From Pseudomonadota bacterium (GTDB lineage Bacteria; Pseudomonadota; Gammaproteobacteria; Burkholderiales; Burkholderiaceae_B): 64,000 bases of DNA. The stretch spans positions 35,208 through 99,207 of the forward strand of contig JAEZBO010000267.1 of assembly GCA_023427085.1 (NCBI GenBank), read 5' to 3'. Made by a program: the position numbers and the translations under genes. Numbering within the stretch: the first letter of the stretch is position 1; the number at the start of each line of letters is the position of its first letter. This document shows, piece by piece, positions 42,059 through 49,990 of this stretch. Under the pieces are notes generated by a model. The model searched no databases and was not told where the DNA came from. It saw nothing but the letters and a program-made list of their open reading frames with translations.

Positions 42059-43682
42059 GATCCACGGCGCCGTCGTCACGGCTGCGTGGCCGCCCCGACG
42101 GCCCGATGCCCGGCGCCGGGCCGTTGCAACGGCGGATGAAGGCGGCCAGCTCGGCCATCGGCATCGGTTTGGCGAACACCCAGCCTTGCGCATATTGCAC
42201 GCCGCGCTCGCGCAGGATCAGCCGCTGCGCGTCGGTTTCGACGCCTTCGGCGATCATCTTCAGGCCCAGCGAACGGGCCATCTCGATGATGTGGAAGGCG
42301 ACCCGCGTGCCGGCCTCGTCGACGCCAAGCGCGTCGACGAAGGATTTGTCGATCTTCAGGTAGTCGAGGTCGTAGGTGGCCAGGTAGGACAGGCTGGAAT
42401 TGCCGGTGCCAAAATCGTCGATGGCGACCTTGAAGCCCTGTGCGCGCACCGAGATCAGCACGTCGCGGGCCTTCTCGGGGAACATGAAGCCGCGTTCGGT
42501 GGCTTCGACCAGGATGTTGTCGGCGCTCAGCCCGGCGGTCTCGATCAGCTCGCGCAGCCGCGTCTCGGTCTCGGCGGTGTGCAGGTCCTCGGCCGAGACG
42601 TTGATGGCGATGTGGGTCCGCGGGTACTGGCGGATCACGTCGGCGGCCTCGAGCGCGACCATTTCCATGACCTGGCCGGTGACCTGCCGGATCAGGCCGT
42701 TGGCCTCGGCGGCCGGGATGAACACCGCCGGGCTGACCGGCTGGCCGTCCTCGCGGCTCCAGCGGATCAGCGCCTCGGCGCCGACGCAGCGGCCGTTGCG
42801 CAGGTCCATCACCGGCTGGTACAGCAGGTAGAACTCCTTGCGGTCGAGCGCGCCTTGCAGTTCGGCCTTGACCGACGCCAGCCGGCGCGCCAGCAGCGCG
42901 ATGCCGCCTGCCAGCAGCAGGCCGGCCAACAGGCCGACCGGCAAGGCGCGCCACCGCGCGGCGCGGATCGCCGCGGCCACGCCGGCCTCGGGCATCGCCG
43001 CCAGCACCGCTGTTTCCCCGCTGCGTGACGGTGTCACGGCGACCCGGTAGCCGCCTTCCGAGAACGTGGCGGCCTGGCCGTCATAACGGCTCAGCCACTG
43101 CGCACGCGCTTGGCCGTGGCTGCGCAACAGATGGCGCGCGCCGGTCGCGAATTCGGCCAGCACGATCTCGCTGCTCTCGGGCAGGATGTCGATCACCAGT
43201 CCCGGCACCACGATGGCGGCATAGCCATTGCGCTCGGTCAGGTTGAAGCGCGTGCCGGGCGAACCCGGCAGCGTGACGTCGCTCCAGGCGCGGGTGCCGT
43301 CGCGCGCCACCGCGTCGGCCGGCCCCAGCGGCAGCGCGGCGGCTGCCTGGCTGCTCAGCGTGGTGCACAGCACGGTGTCGCCGCTGACCACCGCCAGCGC
43401 CTGCAGATAGCTCGAGCCGGCCGCCATGCTGCGCAGCCGGTCGATGTGCGGCGGCGTGCAGGTCTCGTACTGCGTGCCGGTGGTCATGCCGTACAGCGCG
43501 GTGTGGATCTGCTTGCGCGCCGCGTCCGAGCGGCGCAACACGTCGGTGCTCAGTTGTTCGAGTTCGCGCACCGCGCCGCGTTCGCCGCTGCGTTGCGCCC
43601 ATAGCGCCGACAGCGCGATCGGTAGCAGCAGGGCCGCCAGCCCCGCCATGGCCGCCAGCCAAAGCAATCTTTTTCTTCTCAT
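42033..43682 (-). CDS. CSS-motif EAL phosphodiesterase
   Basis: The 549-residue protein degrades cyclic di-GMP by inference. Two membrane helices (residues ~5-28 and ~250-270) flank a periplasmic CSS-motif domain with Cys residues in YETCTPP and VLCTTLSS, which in E. coli Pde proteins form a redox-sensitive disulphide. The EAL domain (residues ~280-520) is complete: GAEALIRW, DDFGTGNSSLSYL, IDKSFVDAL and AEGVETDAQ carry the metal and base residues, so activity is expected. There is no GGDEF domain. Its end overlaps the EamA gene by 26 bp. Confidence 0.93.
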   Translation of the reverse strand: MRRKRLLWLAAMAGLAALLLPIALSALWAQRSGERGAVRELEQLSTDVLRRSDAARKQIHTALYGMTTGTQYETCTPPHIDRLRSMAAGSSYLQALAVVSGDTVLCTTLSSQAAAALPLGPADAVARDGTRAWSDVTLPGSPGTRFNLTERNGYAAIVVPGLVIDILPESSEIVLAEFATGARHLLRSHGQARAQWLSRYDGQAATFSEGGYRVAVTPSRSGETAVLAAMPEAGVAAAIRAARWRALPVGLLAGLLLAGGIALLARRLASVKAELQGALDRKEFYLLYQPVMDLRNGRCVGAEALIRWSREDGQPVSPAVFIPAAEANGLIRQVTGQVMEMVALEAADVIRQYPRTHIAINVSAEDLHTAETETRLRELIETAGLSADNILVEATERGFMFPEKARDVLISVRAQGFKVAIDDFGTGNSSLSYLATYDLDYLKIDKSFVDALGVDEAGTRVAFHIIEMARSLGLKMIAEGVETDAQRLILRERGVQYAQGWVFAKPMPMAELAAFIRRCNGPAPGIGPSGRPRSRDDGAVDLMDGALPA

Positions 43683-43881
43683 CGGCAGCCTCTTGCTGTG
43701 GTCTCGATGCGTCTCTCTATAAAAATCAGTCTACGCCCGCGACCACGGCTGCCAGTGGGCCTGTTACGCGCCATTTACAAGCATTGCGGCGCCGCGCGGC
43801 TTCATGTCCCTGTATTGCGGATTCTGTCGTGCCGCGGCGCGCGGCTGTGGCGAAAACCGCAACAGGCGCCGCGGCGGCGCG

Positions 43882-44976
43882 CTAGCGCAGCAGCTCGAAC
43901 GAACAGCTGCCCAGCCGTTCGCCGTTGACCAGCAGGTCGATCACGTGGCGCCCCGGGTGGTGCTTGCGGGTGCTGAAGTCCTGGATCAGCTGGCTGCGCG
44001 ACAATGCCACCGTCCCGTGCGCTGGCAGGTCCAGCGTCTTGAGCTTGAAGACCTTGGGTGCGCTGGCGCCGCTCTGCTTGACGTAGTGGATGGCGTAGTC
44101 GATCACCAGCCGCTGCGGCGCCGGCGACGTCGATGCCAGTTCGAATGCGAGCGTCAGCCGCTCGCCCAGCGTCAGCCGCGCGGGCAGGGCGCTCAGCGCC
44201 CGCAGCGTCACGCGGGCCGGTTCGCCGGCGCCGACGATCGCCAGCGCGCGCCGGTCGCCCTGCTTGATCAGCGTGCGCAGTGCATGGCGTACGATCCACG
44301 CGGTGCGCGGATCCTCGGTCGACCAGCCTTCGAGCCGCGCCAGCAGCCAGCCGGGGTGATCCTTGCCGATGTCGTTCAGGTGATTGGCCACCGACTTGCG
44401 CACATACAGGCTGTCGTCGGCCTTGAGGGCTTCGAGGATCGCGGCCACCGGGGCCGGGTCCTGGCGCAGCGCCTCGATATGGAACGACCACGGCAGGCGG
44501 GGCCGCGCGCCTTCGCAGGCGAGCCGCCGCACGTGTTCGTCGGGATCGTCGGCCCACTGGCGCATCACCGCCAGCGTGCGGTGCAGGTCCTGGCGCAGAA
44601 AGTGCCGGATCGCGTATTCGGACGTGCCAAAGCTCGTGAACCAGGCCAGCGCCGGCAGCGAACGATCGAAGTCGTGCAGCCCGTAGCGGCCGACGTATTC
44701 GGGCAGGATCAGCGTGACGAAGCGGCTGTTCAGCCGCGGCGCGAGCGCCTTGAGGATCTCGAGCGCGCGCGGGTAGTCCTGTGGCAGGCCATCGTGCAGC
44801 GCCTCGGTGACGCGGCGCAGCCGAGCCATCAGCGACAAGTCGTCCAGACCGTGCCCCGTCGCGGCCAGGAAACGGCCGCTGTCGAAGTCCGGATAAACCT
44901 GCGCGGTCTGGTCGGCGATGTGTCGCAGGCGATCGAGGTTGAAGATTTCCTTCAGCGCGGGTGCGGCATCGGCCAT
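43882..44976 (-). CDS. AlkD-like DNA alkylation repair family protein
   Basis: The 364-residue all-helical protein fits the DNA alkylation repair (AlkD/AlkC) HEAT-repeat family: SLMARLRRVTEALHDGLPQDYPRAL, RHFLRQDLHRTLAVMRQWADDPDEHVRRLACEGARPRLPW and LYVRKSVANHLNDIGKDHP are the typical repeats. Family enzymes remove bulky or cationic alkylpurines without base flipping. The final ~90 residues (SAPKVFKLKTLDLPAHGTVALSRSQLIQDF) form a beta-rich C-terminal domain seen in AlkC-like members. It begins 6 bp after the flavin monooxygenase stop, so it is the third gene of the TPP-riboswitch operon, an unexpected partner. Confidence 0.9.
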   Translation of the reverse strand: MADAAPALKEIFNLDRLRHIADQTAQVYPDFDSGRFLAATGHGLDDLSLMARLRRVTEALHDGLPQDYPRALEILKALAPRLNSRFVTLILPEYVGRYGLHDFDRSLPALAWFTSFGTSEYAIRHFLRQDLHRTLAVMRQWADDPDEHVRRLACEGARPRLPWSFHIEALRQDPAPVAAILEALKADDSLYVRKSVANHLNDIGKDHPGWLLARLEGWSTEDPRTAWIVRHALRTLIKQGDRRALAIVGAGEPARVTLRALSALPARLTLGERLTLAFELASTSPAPQRLVIDYAIHYVKQSGASAPKVFKLKTLDLPAHGTVALSRSQLIQDFSTRKHHPGRHVIDLLVNGERLGSCSFELLR

Positions 44977-44982
44977 GGCGGA

Positions 44983-46284
44983 TCAGCTTCGTGCGGGGCG
45001 TGCCAGCCCCAGATGGTCGCGCAGCGTGGTGCCGGCGTAGTCCTGGCGGAACAGGCCGCGTCGCTGCAGCACCGGGATCACCTGCTCGACGAAGTCGTCG
45101 ATGCCTTGCGGCAGCGCCGGCGGCATCAGATTGAAACCATCGGCGCCGTCGTTGCGCCACCAGTGTTCCATCTGGTCGGCGATCTGTTCGGGCGTGCCGA
45201 CCATGGTGCAGTGGCCGCCACCGGCGGCCAGCCGTCCCAGCAGCTGGCGCACGGTCGGCTGCTCGGTTTCGATGATGCGCAGGATGGTGCGATAGCGGCC
45301 TTGCGGGCCCTTGAACGCCTCGGGCGGCGGCAGCGCCGGCACCGGCGCGTCGAGCGGCCAGTCCATGCAGTCCTGGCCGACGAAGGTGCCCAGTTGACGC
45401 AGCGAGGTCTGGGCCGGCAGCAGCTCGTCGAGCTCGCGCTGCTTGGCGCGCGCCTCGGCCTCGGTCGACGCCACGTAGCTGACCAGCCCCGGCATGATCG
45501 GCACCGGATCGTCGCGGCCCGCCTCGCGCACGCGGCGCTTGATGTCGCGATAGTAGGCCTGCGCGGCCGGCAGGTCGTAGGCCACCGCGTAGATCGCCTC
45601 GGCGCGGCGGGCGGCCAGTTCGCGTCCCTGGTCCGACGAGCCGGCCTGGAACATCACCGGGTGGCCCTGCGGCGGACGCGGCACCGTCAACGGGCCCTGC
45701 ACCATCGGAAAGTGCTCGCCCTGGTGATCGATGGCATGCACGCCGTCCAGCCTGGCGTAGTCGCCGTCGGGCTCGCAGACGATGGCCTGGTCGTCCCACG
45801 AGTCCCACAGCCGCAGCACCACGTCGACGAATTCCTCGGCGCGGGCGTAGCGCCAGGCGTGGTCCGGCATGGCGGCGTGGCCGTGGTTGCGGGCTTCGGC
45901 GTCGAACATCGACGTGACGACGTTCCAGCCCATCCGGCCGCGCGAGATGTGATCGAGCGAGGCCAGCATCCGCGCGGCATGGAAGGGGGTGTAGAAGGTG
46001 CTCGAGACGGTGCTGATCAGGCCGATGCGCTCGGTCGCGCGGCTCATCGCCGCCATCGCCGTGAGCGGCTCGAGAAACCAGCGCGGGCCGTCGGCGACGT
46101 TCTCCATCGAATGGCCGTCGGCGAAGAACACCGCGTCGAGCTTGCCGCGCTCGGCGGTGCGCGCCAGCGCTTCGTAGTAGGCGATGTCGCCGAGCCGCCG
46201 CGCGGCCGAGTCCGGATGGCGCCAGGCCGCGCGATGGTGGCCGCAGCCGAAGATGAAGAGATTGATGTGCATCGCGCGGGTCAT
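44983..46284 (-). CDS. NtaA/SnaA/DszA-type flavin-dependent monooxygenase (LLM class)
   Basis: The 433-residue protein is a luciferase-like monooxygenase of the NtaA/SnaA/DszA subfamily: FGCGHHRAAWRHPDSAARRLGDIAYYEALARTAERGKLDAVFFADG at the N-terminus, RIGLISTVSSTFYTPFHAARMLASLDHISRGRMGWNVVTS, and HQGEHFPMVQGPLTVPRPPQGHPVMFQAG. Members use FMNH2 supplied by a separate reductase to oxidise organosulphur compounds, chelators or heterocycles. It lies 13 bp after the SDR and 6 bp before the AlkD-like gene. The TPP riboswitch upstream implies a substrate or product linked to thiamine. An internal ATG at 46272 is an alternative start. Confidence 0.94.
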   Translation of the reverse strand: MTRAMHINLFIFGCGHHRAAWRHPDSAARRLGDIAYYEALARTAERGKLDAVFFADGHSMENVADGPRWFLEPLTAMAAMSRATERIGLISTVSSTFYTPFHAARMLASLDHISRGRMGWNVVTSMFDAEARNHGHAAMPDHAWRYARAEEFVDVVLRLWDSWDDQAIVCEPDGDYARLDGVHAIDHQGEHFPMVQGPLTVPRPPQGHPVMFQAGSSDQGRELAARRAEAIYAVAYDLPAAQAYYRDIKRRVREAGRDDPVPIMPGLVSYVASTEAEARAKQRELDELLPAQTSLRQLGTFVGQDCMDWPLDAPVPALPPPEAFKGPQGRYRTILRIIETEQPTVRQLLGRLAAGGGHCTMVGTPEQIADQMEHWWRNDGADGFNLMPPALPQGIDDFVEQVIPVLQRRGLFRQDYAGTTLRDHLGLARPARS

Positions 46285-46297
46285 GGCGGGCCGGGCC

Positions 46298-47080
46298 TCA
46301 CTGCTTGACCAGGCCGCCGTCGACCACCAGGTTCTGCCCGGTGACCGCGCGCGACCATGGCGACGCGAAGAACAGCACCGCGTCGGCGAACTCGCGCGGC
46401 GTGGTCACGCGCCGCAGCGGCGTGCTGGCGGCGATCAGGTCGAACACCGCGGCGGGCGTCGCGCTGGACGCATCGGTGCTGCGCAGCAGGCCGCCCGAGA
46501 CCATGTTGACGGTGATGTTCTCGGGCCCGAGGTCCTGCGCCAGCGTGCGCGTCAGCGACAGCAGCGCGGCCTTGGCGCTGGTGTAGTCGTGGTACGGCAC
46601 GACCGGATTCTGGAACAGGTTGGTGCCGATGTTGACGATGCGGCCGGTGCCGGCCTGGCGCATGCCGGGCAGCGCCGCCTGGGTGGTGTGCAGCGCGCCG
46701 CGCACGGTGCCTTCCATCTGCTGGCTGATGTCGGACCAGCGCAGGGTGCGCGCATCGGGCCGGGCGTCGCCATTGAAACGGAAATCGGGCAGCGCGTTGT
46801 TGACCACCGTGGTGACCGGCGCGCCGAAGTGCAGCGCGGCGGCCTCGAACATGCCGCGCACGGCGTCTTCGTCGCGCACGTCGGCCTGCAAGGCCAGCGC
46901 GCGGCCGCCGCTGGCGCGCACGATCTCTTGCGCGGCGGCCGCGCTGTTGAGGTAGTTGACGATCACCCGCGCGCCGGCGTCGACGAACGCGCGGCTGATG
47001 TGCGCGCCCAGGCCACGGGCGCCGCCGGTGACCAGCACGAGCTGGTCGGCGAGAGGAAAGCAGGTGTCTGGGGTCGCCAT
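46298..47080 (-). CDS. SDR oxidoreductase (oxoacyl-ACP-reductase-like) under TPP riboswitch control
   Basis: The 260-residue SDR shows TGGARGLG for NAD(P) binding, VNNALPD in place of the usual NNAG, YHDYTSAKAALL with the catalytic Tyr and Lys, and the end motif ITGQNLVVDGGLVKQ-like. The catalytic Ser of the NIS(S) motif appears to be Thr here (VNIGTN). The conserved pieces suggest an active reductase with an unusual site. It is the first gene after the TPP riboswitch; a ggag ribosome site at 47087-47090 lies partly within a small hairpin (47089-47102). I recall SDR genes of this kind being noted near THI elements in comparative genomics, under a placeholder name; I have not verified that. 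Confidence 0.92.
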   Translation of the reverse strand: MATPDTCFPLADQLVLVTGGARGLGAHISRAFVDAGARVIVNYLNSAAAAQEIVRASGGRALALQADVRDEDAVRGMFEAAALHFGAPVTTVVNNALPDFRFNGDARPDARTLRWSDISQQMEGTVRGALHTTQAALPGMRQAGTGRIVNIGTNLFQNPVVPYHDYTSAKAALLSLTRTLAQDLGPENITVNMVSGGLLRSTDASSATPAAVFDLIAASTPLRRVTTPREFADAVLFFASPWSRAVTGQNLVVDGGLVKQ

Positions 47081-47140
47081 GTCGGTCTCCGTCTACGGAC
47101 GGCGGCGGGACCCGGCCGCGCGCTGTCGCGCCCGGCCCGA

Positions 47141-47270
47141 CATCCCTTCGCCAGTATGAGCTGGTGCAGGTTCTACGGGTGTCGTCCGGCCCTGCCGGGT
47201 GGCTCGCGCGTTGTGGCGCGGACCTCGGACGCATGTTCTCAGCCCCGGGACTTTCGCCCGGGACACCCCG
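47141..47270 (-). promoter_or_regulatory. TPP (THI-box) riboswitch
   Basis: On the minus strand the leader reads GGGGTGTCCC, then CTGAGA (47242-47237), a variable long stem, ACCC, GAACCTG (47173-47167) and CTGGCGAAGGGATG (47154-47141). These are the conserved blocks of the thiamine pyrophosphate aptamer in the right order and pairing (GGGTGT with ACACCC, ACCAGCTC-ATACTGG). The optional P3 region (47177-47233) is long and GC-rich. The 60-nt platform after it holds a GC-rich stem and a small hairpin touching the ribosome site of the downstream SDR gene, suggesting translational (perhaps also transcriptional) repression by TPP. Confidence 0.94.
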
Positions 47271-47285
47271 TGTCGTGAGTCGCAC

Positions 47286-47312
47286 AAGGTAGCACAGATC
47301 GATGTTTGACAA
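47286..47312 (-). promoter_or_regulatory. Probable promoter of the TPP-riboswitch operon
   Basis: Minus-strand TTGTCA (47312-47307), 15-bp spacer, extended -10 TGC-TACCTT (47291-47286). The start of transcription would fall about 47279, just ahead of the riboswitch. The -35 overlaps that of the divergent symporter promoter. Confidence 0.45.
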
Positions 47313-47334
47313 GGGCGCCCGCCACTCTTAATCT
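47306..47334 (+). promoter_or_regulatory. Probable promoter of the sodium:solute symporter gene
   Basis: A perfect TTGACA (47306-47311), 17-bp spacer, and TAATCT (47329-47334). It is the best sigma-70-like match in the interval, 84 bp ahead of the symporter start. Confidence 0.5.
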
Positions 47335-47417
47335 TGCGCCCGGTCCAGGCCCGCAGCCCGCGTCGGCCTGCCGAGACAATGCCGCGCCGACGCCGCGCGG
47401 GCAACCAGGCAGACAAC

Positions 47418-48869
47418 ATGCTCAGCACCCAGGCCGCGCTCTTTTGGCTGGCGCTTTTCACGGCCTTGTTCGTGGCCGCCGGGGTCTGGTACGCGCTGCG
47501 CGACCGCGGCAATCTCGAGGACTACATCGTCGCGCGCAACTCGCAGAGCGCGCTGGCGACCATCCTGACGCTGATGGCCTCGTCGCTGGGCGCCTGGATC
47601 CTGTTCGCGCCGGCGCAGGCCGCGACCTGGGGCGGCCTGAGCGCGGTGATCGGCTATGCCATCGGCGCGATGTCGCCGCGGCTGGCGATGATTCCGCTGG
47701 GCCGCCGCATGCGCGAGCTGATGCCGGGCGGCCACACGCTGACCGAATTCCTGATCGCCCGCTACGGCCGCCCGCTGTATGGGCTGGTGCTGCTGATCAT
47801 GCTGTTCTACATGTTCATCGCGATGTCGGCCGAGATCACCGCGATGGGCCAGTTGGTGGCGCTGATCGCGCCGGTGCCGCTGTGGGTCAGCGCTGCGATC
47901 GTGATGGGCGGCACGCTGCTCTACACCTCGTTTGGCGGACTCAAGGCCTCGATCTTCACCGACAAGGTGCAGATGCTGATCATCGTGCCGCTGCTGCTGA
48001 TCCTGGTGGCGCTGGGCTGGCGCGCCGTCGGCGGCCCCGGCCCGACGCTGGCCGCCCTGCACGAGAAGGCGCCGCGGCTGCTGGACCTGGGCGACCCGGT
48101 CGGCATCAAGGCCGGGCTGACGTTCTTTTTCGCGATTCTGCTGACCGGCCTGTTCCATCAGGGCAACTGGCAACGCGTCTACGCCGCGCGCAGCATCGCC
48201 GACATGCGGCGCGGCTTCCTGCTGGGCGGCATGCTGGTCGCGCCGTTCATCTTCGTGATGGGCCTGTTCGGGCTGGCCTTCGTCGGCCTCGAGCCGGGCG
48301 GTAGCAGTTCGGTCGCGCTGTTCGCCATCGTGCTGCCCGAGGCGCCGCTGTGGTTCGCCATCGCGCTGATCCCGCTCGGGCTGGCGCTGGTCATGAGCAG
48401 CGCCGATACCGCCATCAGCGCGGTGTCGAGCCTGATCGCCGTCGACATGCGCCGGTTGATGCCCGAGGCCAGCACGGCCACGCTGATGCGGCTGTCGCGC
48501 TGGCTGATCTACCTGCTGGCGATCCCGGTGATGATCGTCGCGGCGCAGGGCTACAGCGTGCTCTACCTGTTCCTGCTGGCCGATCTGCTGTGCTCGGCGG
48601 CCGCGTTCCCGGTGTTCTTCGGGCTGTACAGCAAGCGCCACGACGGCGTCACGGCGACCGTGGCGACCGCCGCCGGGCTGGTCGCCGGCCTGTGGATGTT
48701 TCCGGCGCCGGGCGCACCGCTCGACACCTTGCTCGAATCGTTCCTGCTGGCGGCGCTGGTGCCGGTGGCCGTCACGCTGCTGATGCGCCCGCTGCGGCGG
48801 CGTGTCGCCGATTTCGATTTTGCGCGCCTGCCGCTGTCGATCCGCCGGCTGGACGGCGAGCCCCGCTAA
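47418..48869 (+). CDS. Sodium:solute symporter family transporter
   Basis: The 483-residue protein has 12-13 membrane helices in the SSF (LeuT-fold) pattern: RNSQSALATILTLMASSLGAWILFAPAQAATWGGLSAVIGYAIG, MPGGHTLTEFLIARYGRP, YTSFGGLKASIFTDKVQMLIIVPLLLI (a core sodium-site helix signature), and LVMSSADTAISAVSSLIAVD. It resembles urea/polyamine and pantothenate-type members, but the substrate cannot be read. It diverges from the TPP-riboswitch operon, and their promoters share one region, so the substrate may be a thiamine-related compound. It is convergent with a LysR gene 12 bp downstream. Confidence 0.92.
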   Translation: MLSTQAALFWLALFTALFVAAGVWYALRDRGNLEDYIVARNSQSALATILTLMASSLGAWILFAPAQAATWGGLSAVIGYAIGAMSPRLAMIPLGRRMRELMPGGHTLTEFLIARYGRPLYGLVLLIMLFYMFIAMSAEITAMGQLVALIAPVPLWVSAAIVMGGTLLYTSFGGLKASIFTDKVQMLIIVPLLLILVALGWRAVGGPGPTLAALHEKAPRLLDLGDPVGIKAGLTFFFAILLTGLFHQGNWQRVYAARSIADMRRGFLLGGMLVAPFIFVMGLFGLAFVGLEPGGSSSVALFAIVLPEAPLWFAIALIPLGLALVMSSADTAISAVSSLIAVDMRRLMPEASTATLMRLSRWLIYLLAIPVMIVAAQGYSVLYLFLLADLLCSAAAFPVFFGLYSKRHDGVTATVATAAGLVAGLWMFPAPGAPLDTLLESFLLAALVPVAVTLLMRPLRRRVADFDFARLPLSIRRLDGEPR

Positions 48870-48881
48870 GTCCGGCGGCGC

Positions 48882-49868
48882 TCAGCGCGGCTCGCCGGGC
48901 AGGCCGGCCTCCAGGCCGAGGTTCAGCGCCGCGGCCTGGTCCAGGATCCAGCCGGCCAGCGCGTCGGCGTCCGGATTGTGCGGACGCGGATGGCGCAACA
49001 GCCAGTAGGCGTAGGGCACCGTGATGTCGCTGCGATGGCCCAGCGCGACCAGCCGGCCGTCGGCCAGCATCGGCGCCACCAGCGGCACCCGGCCGAGCGC
49101 CACGCCGTGGCCGGCCAGCGCGGCCTGCACCGCCTGATCGTATTGATTGAAGCGCAGCATGCCGCGCGGCGCGATCTCGCCCAGGCCGCGCGTGCCCAGC
49201 CATTCGTTCCATTGCAGCCACGGCCGGGCCGGATCGTCGTAATCGAGCAGCGTCAGCTGCGCCAGGCAATTGGCGAAGCGGGTGCGCTCGGCGCCTGTCT
49301 GGCCTGTCGGTCCCGGCGGGCCGCTCGTGCCGTCCGGCAGCAGGCCCGGACGGGCCACCGGCACCAGGCTCTCGCCGAACAATCGCTCGGCGCCCTCGGG
49401 GGCGCTGTGGCGCGGCCCGTAGCGGATCGCCAGGTCGACGTCCTCGCGCGCCAGATCGACGATGCGGTTGTTGGCGGCGACCCGCACGTCGATGTGCGGA
49501 AACGCTGACTGGAACGCGCCCAGCCGGGGCAGGATCCATAGCGAGGCCACGCCGATGCTGGCGGTGATCGTGACCGGGCGGCGGGTGTCGTGGCGGCGCA
49601 ATCGTTCGGTCAGCTCGCCGAGCTGGTCCAGCCACGGGTCGGCCAGCCTGAACAACTGCTGGCCGGGCTGCGTGAACGCGATCGAGCGAAAGCCGCGCTC
49701 GAGCAGCGCGACGCCCAGCTGGTCTTCGAGCGCGCGGATCTGCCGGCTGACCGCCGACTGGGTCAGGTGGAGATCCTGTGCCGCCAGCGTGATGCTCATG
49801 CGCCGGCCGACCGCGACGAAGCCGCGCAGCAGGTCCAGCGCGGGCAGTTTATGCAGCGGGAGTGACAT
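48882..49868 (-). CDS. LysR-family regulator (GcvA-like)
   Basis: The 328-residue regulator has an N-terminal HTH with LRGFVAVGRRMSITLAAQDLHLTQSAVSRQIRALEDQLGVALLERG and a GcvA-type effector domain (RREDVDLAIRYG-like segment VDLAREDVDLAIRYG). A Gly/Pro insertion (DGTSGPPGPTGQTG) near residue 205 is unusual and probably a loop. The ATG at 49868 gives a standard start; upstream in-frame codons lie in the shared promoter region. It diverges from the isomerase gene with 122 bp between and probably controls that gene pair. Confidence 0.92.
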   Translation of the reverse strand: MSLPLHKLPALDLLRGFVAVGRRMSITLAAQDLHLTQSAVSRQIRALEDQLGVALLERGFRSIAFTQPGQQLFRLADPWLDQLGELTERLRRHDTRRPVTITASIGVASLWILPRLGAFQSAFPHIDVRVAANNRIVDLAREDVDLAIRYGPRHSAPEGAERLFGESLVPVARPGLLPDGTSGPPGPTGQTGAERTRFANCLAQLTLLDYDDPARPWLQWNEWLGTRGLGEIAPRGMLRFNQYDQAVQAALAGHGVALGRVPLVAPMLADGRLVALGHRSDITVPYAYWLLRHPRPHNPDADALAGWILDQAAALNLGLEAGLPGEPR

Positions 49869-49990
49869 TCTGGATGTGCATGCGATCGATGCGCAAATGT
49901 TGCTTGAGGGGCCTGCGCGGTGCTTGTGTAATGCAAACGTAGCGAAAAATCCGGCCGCTGTCACTTGCGGCACATGCATAGGAGGCCGCC

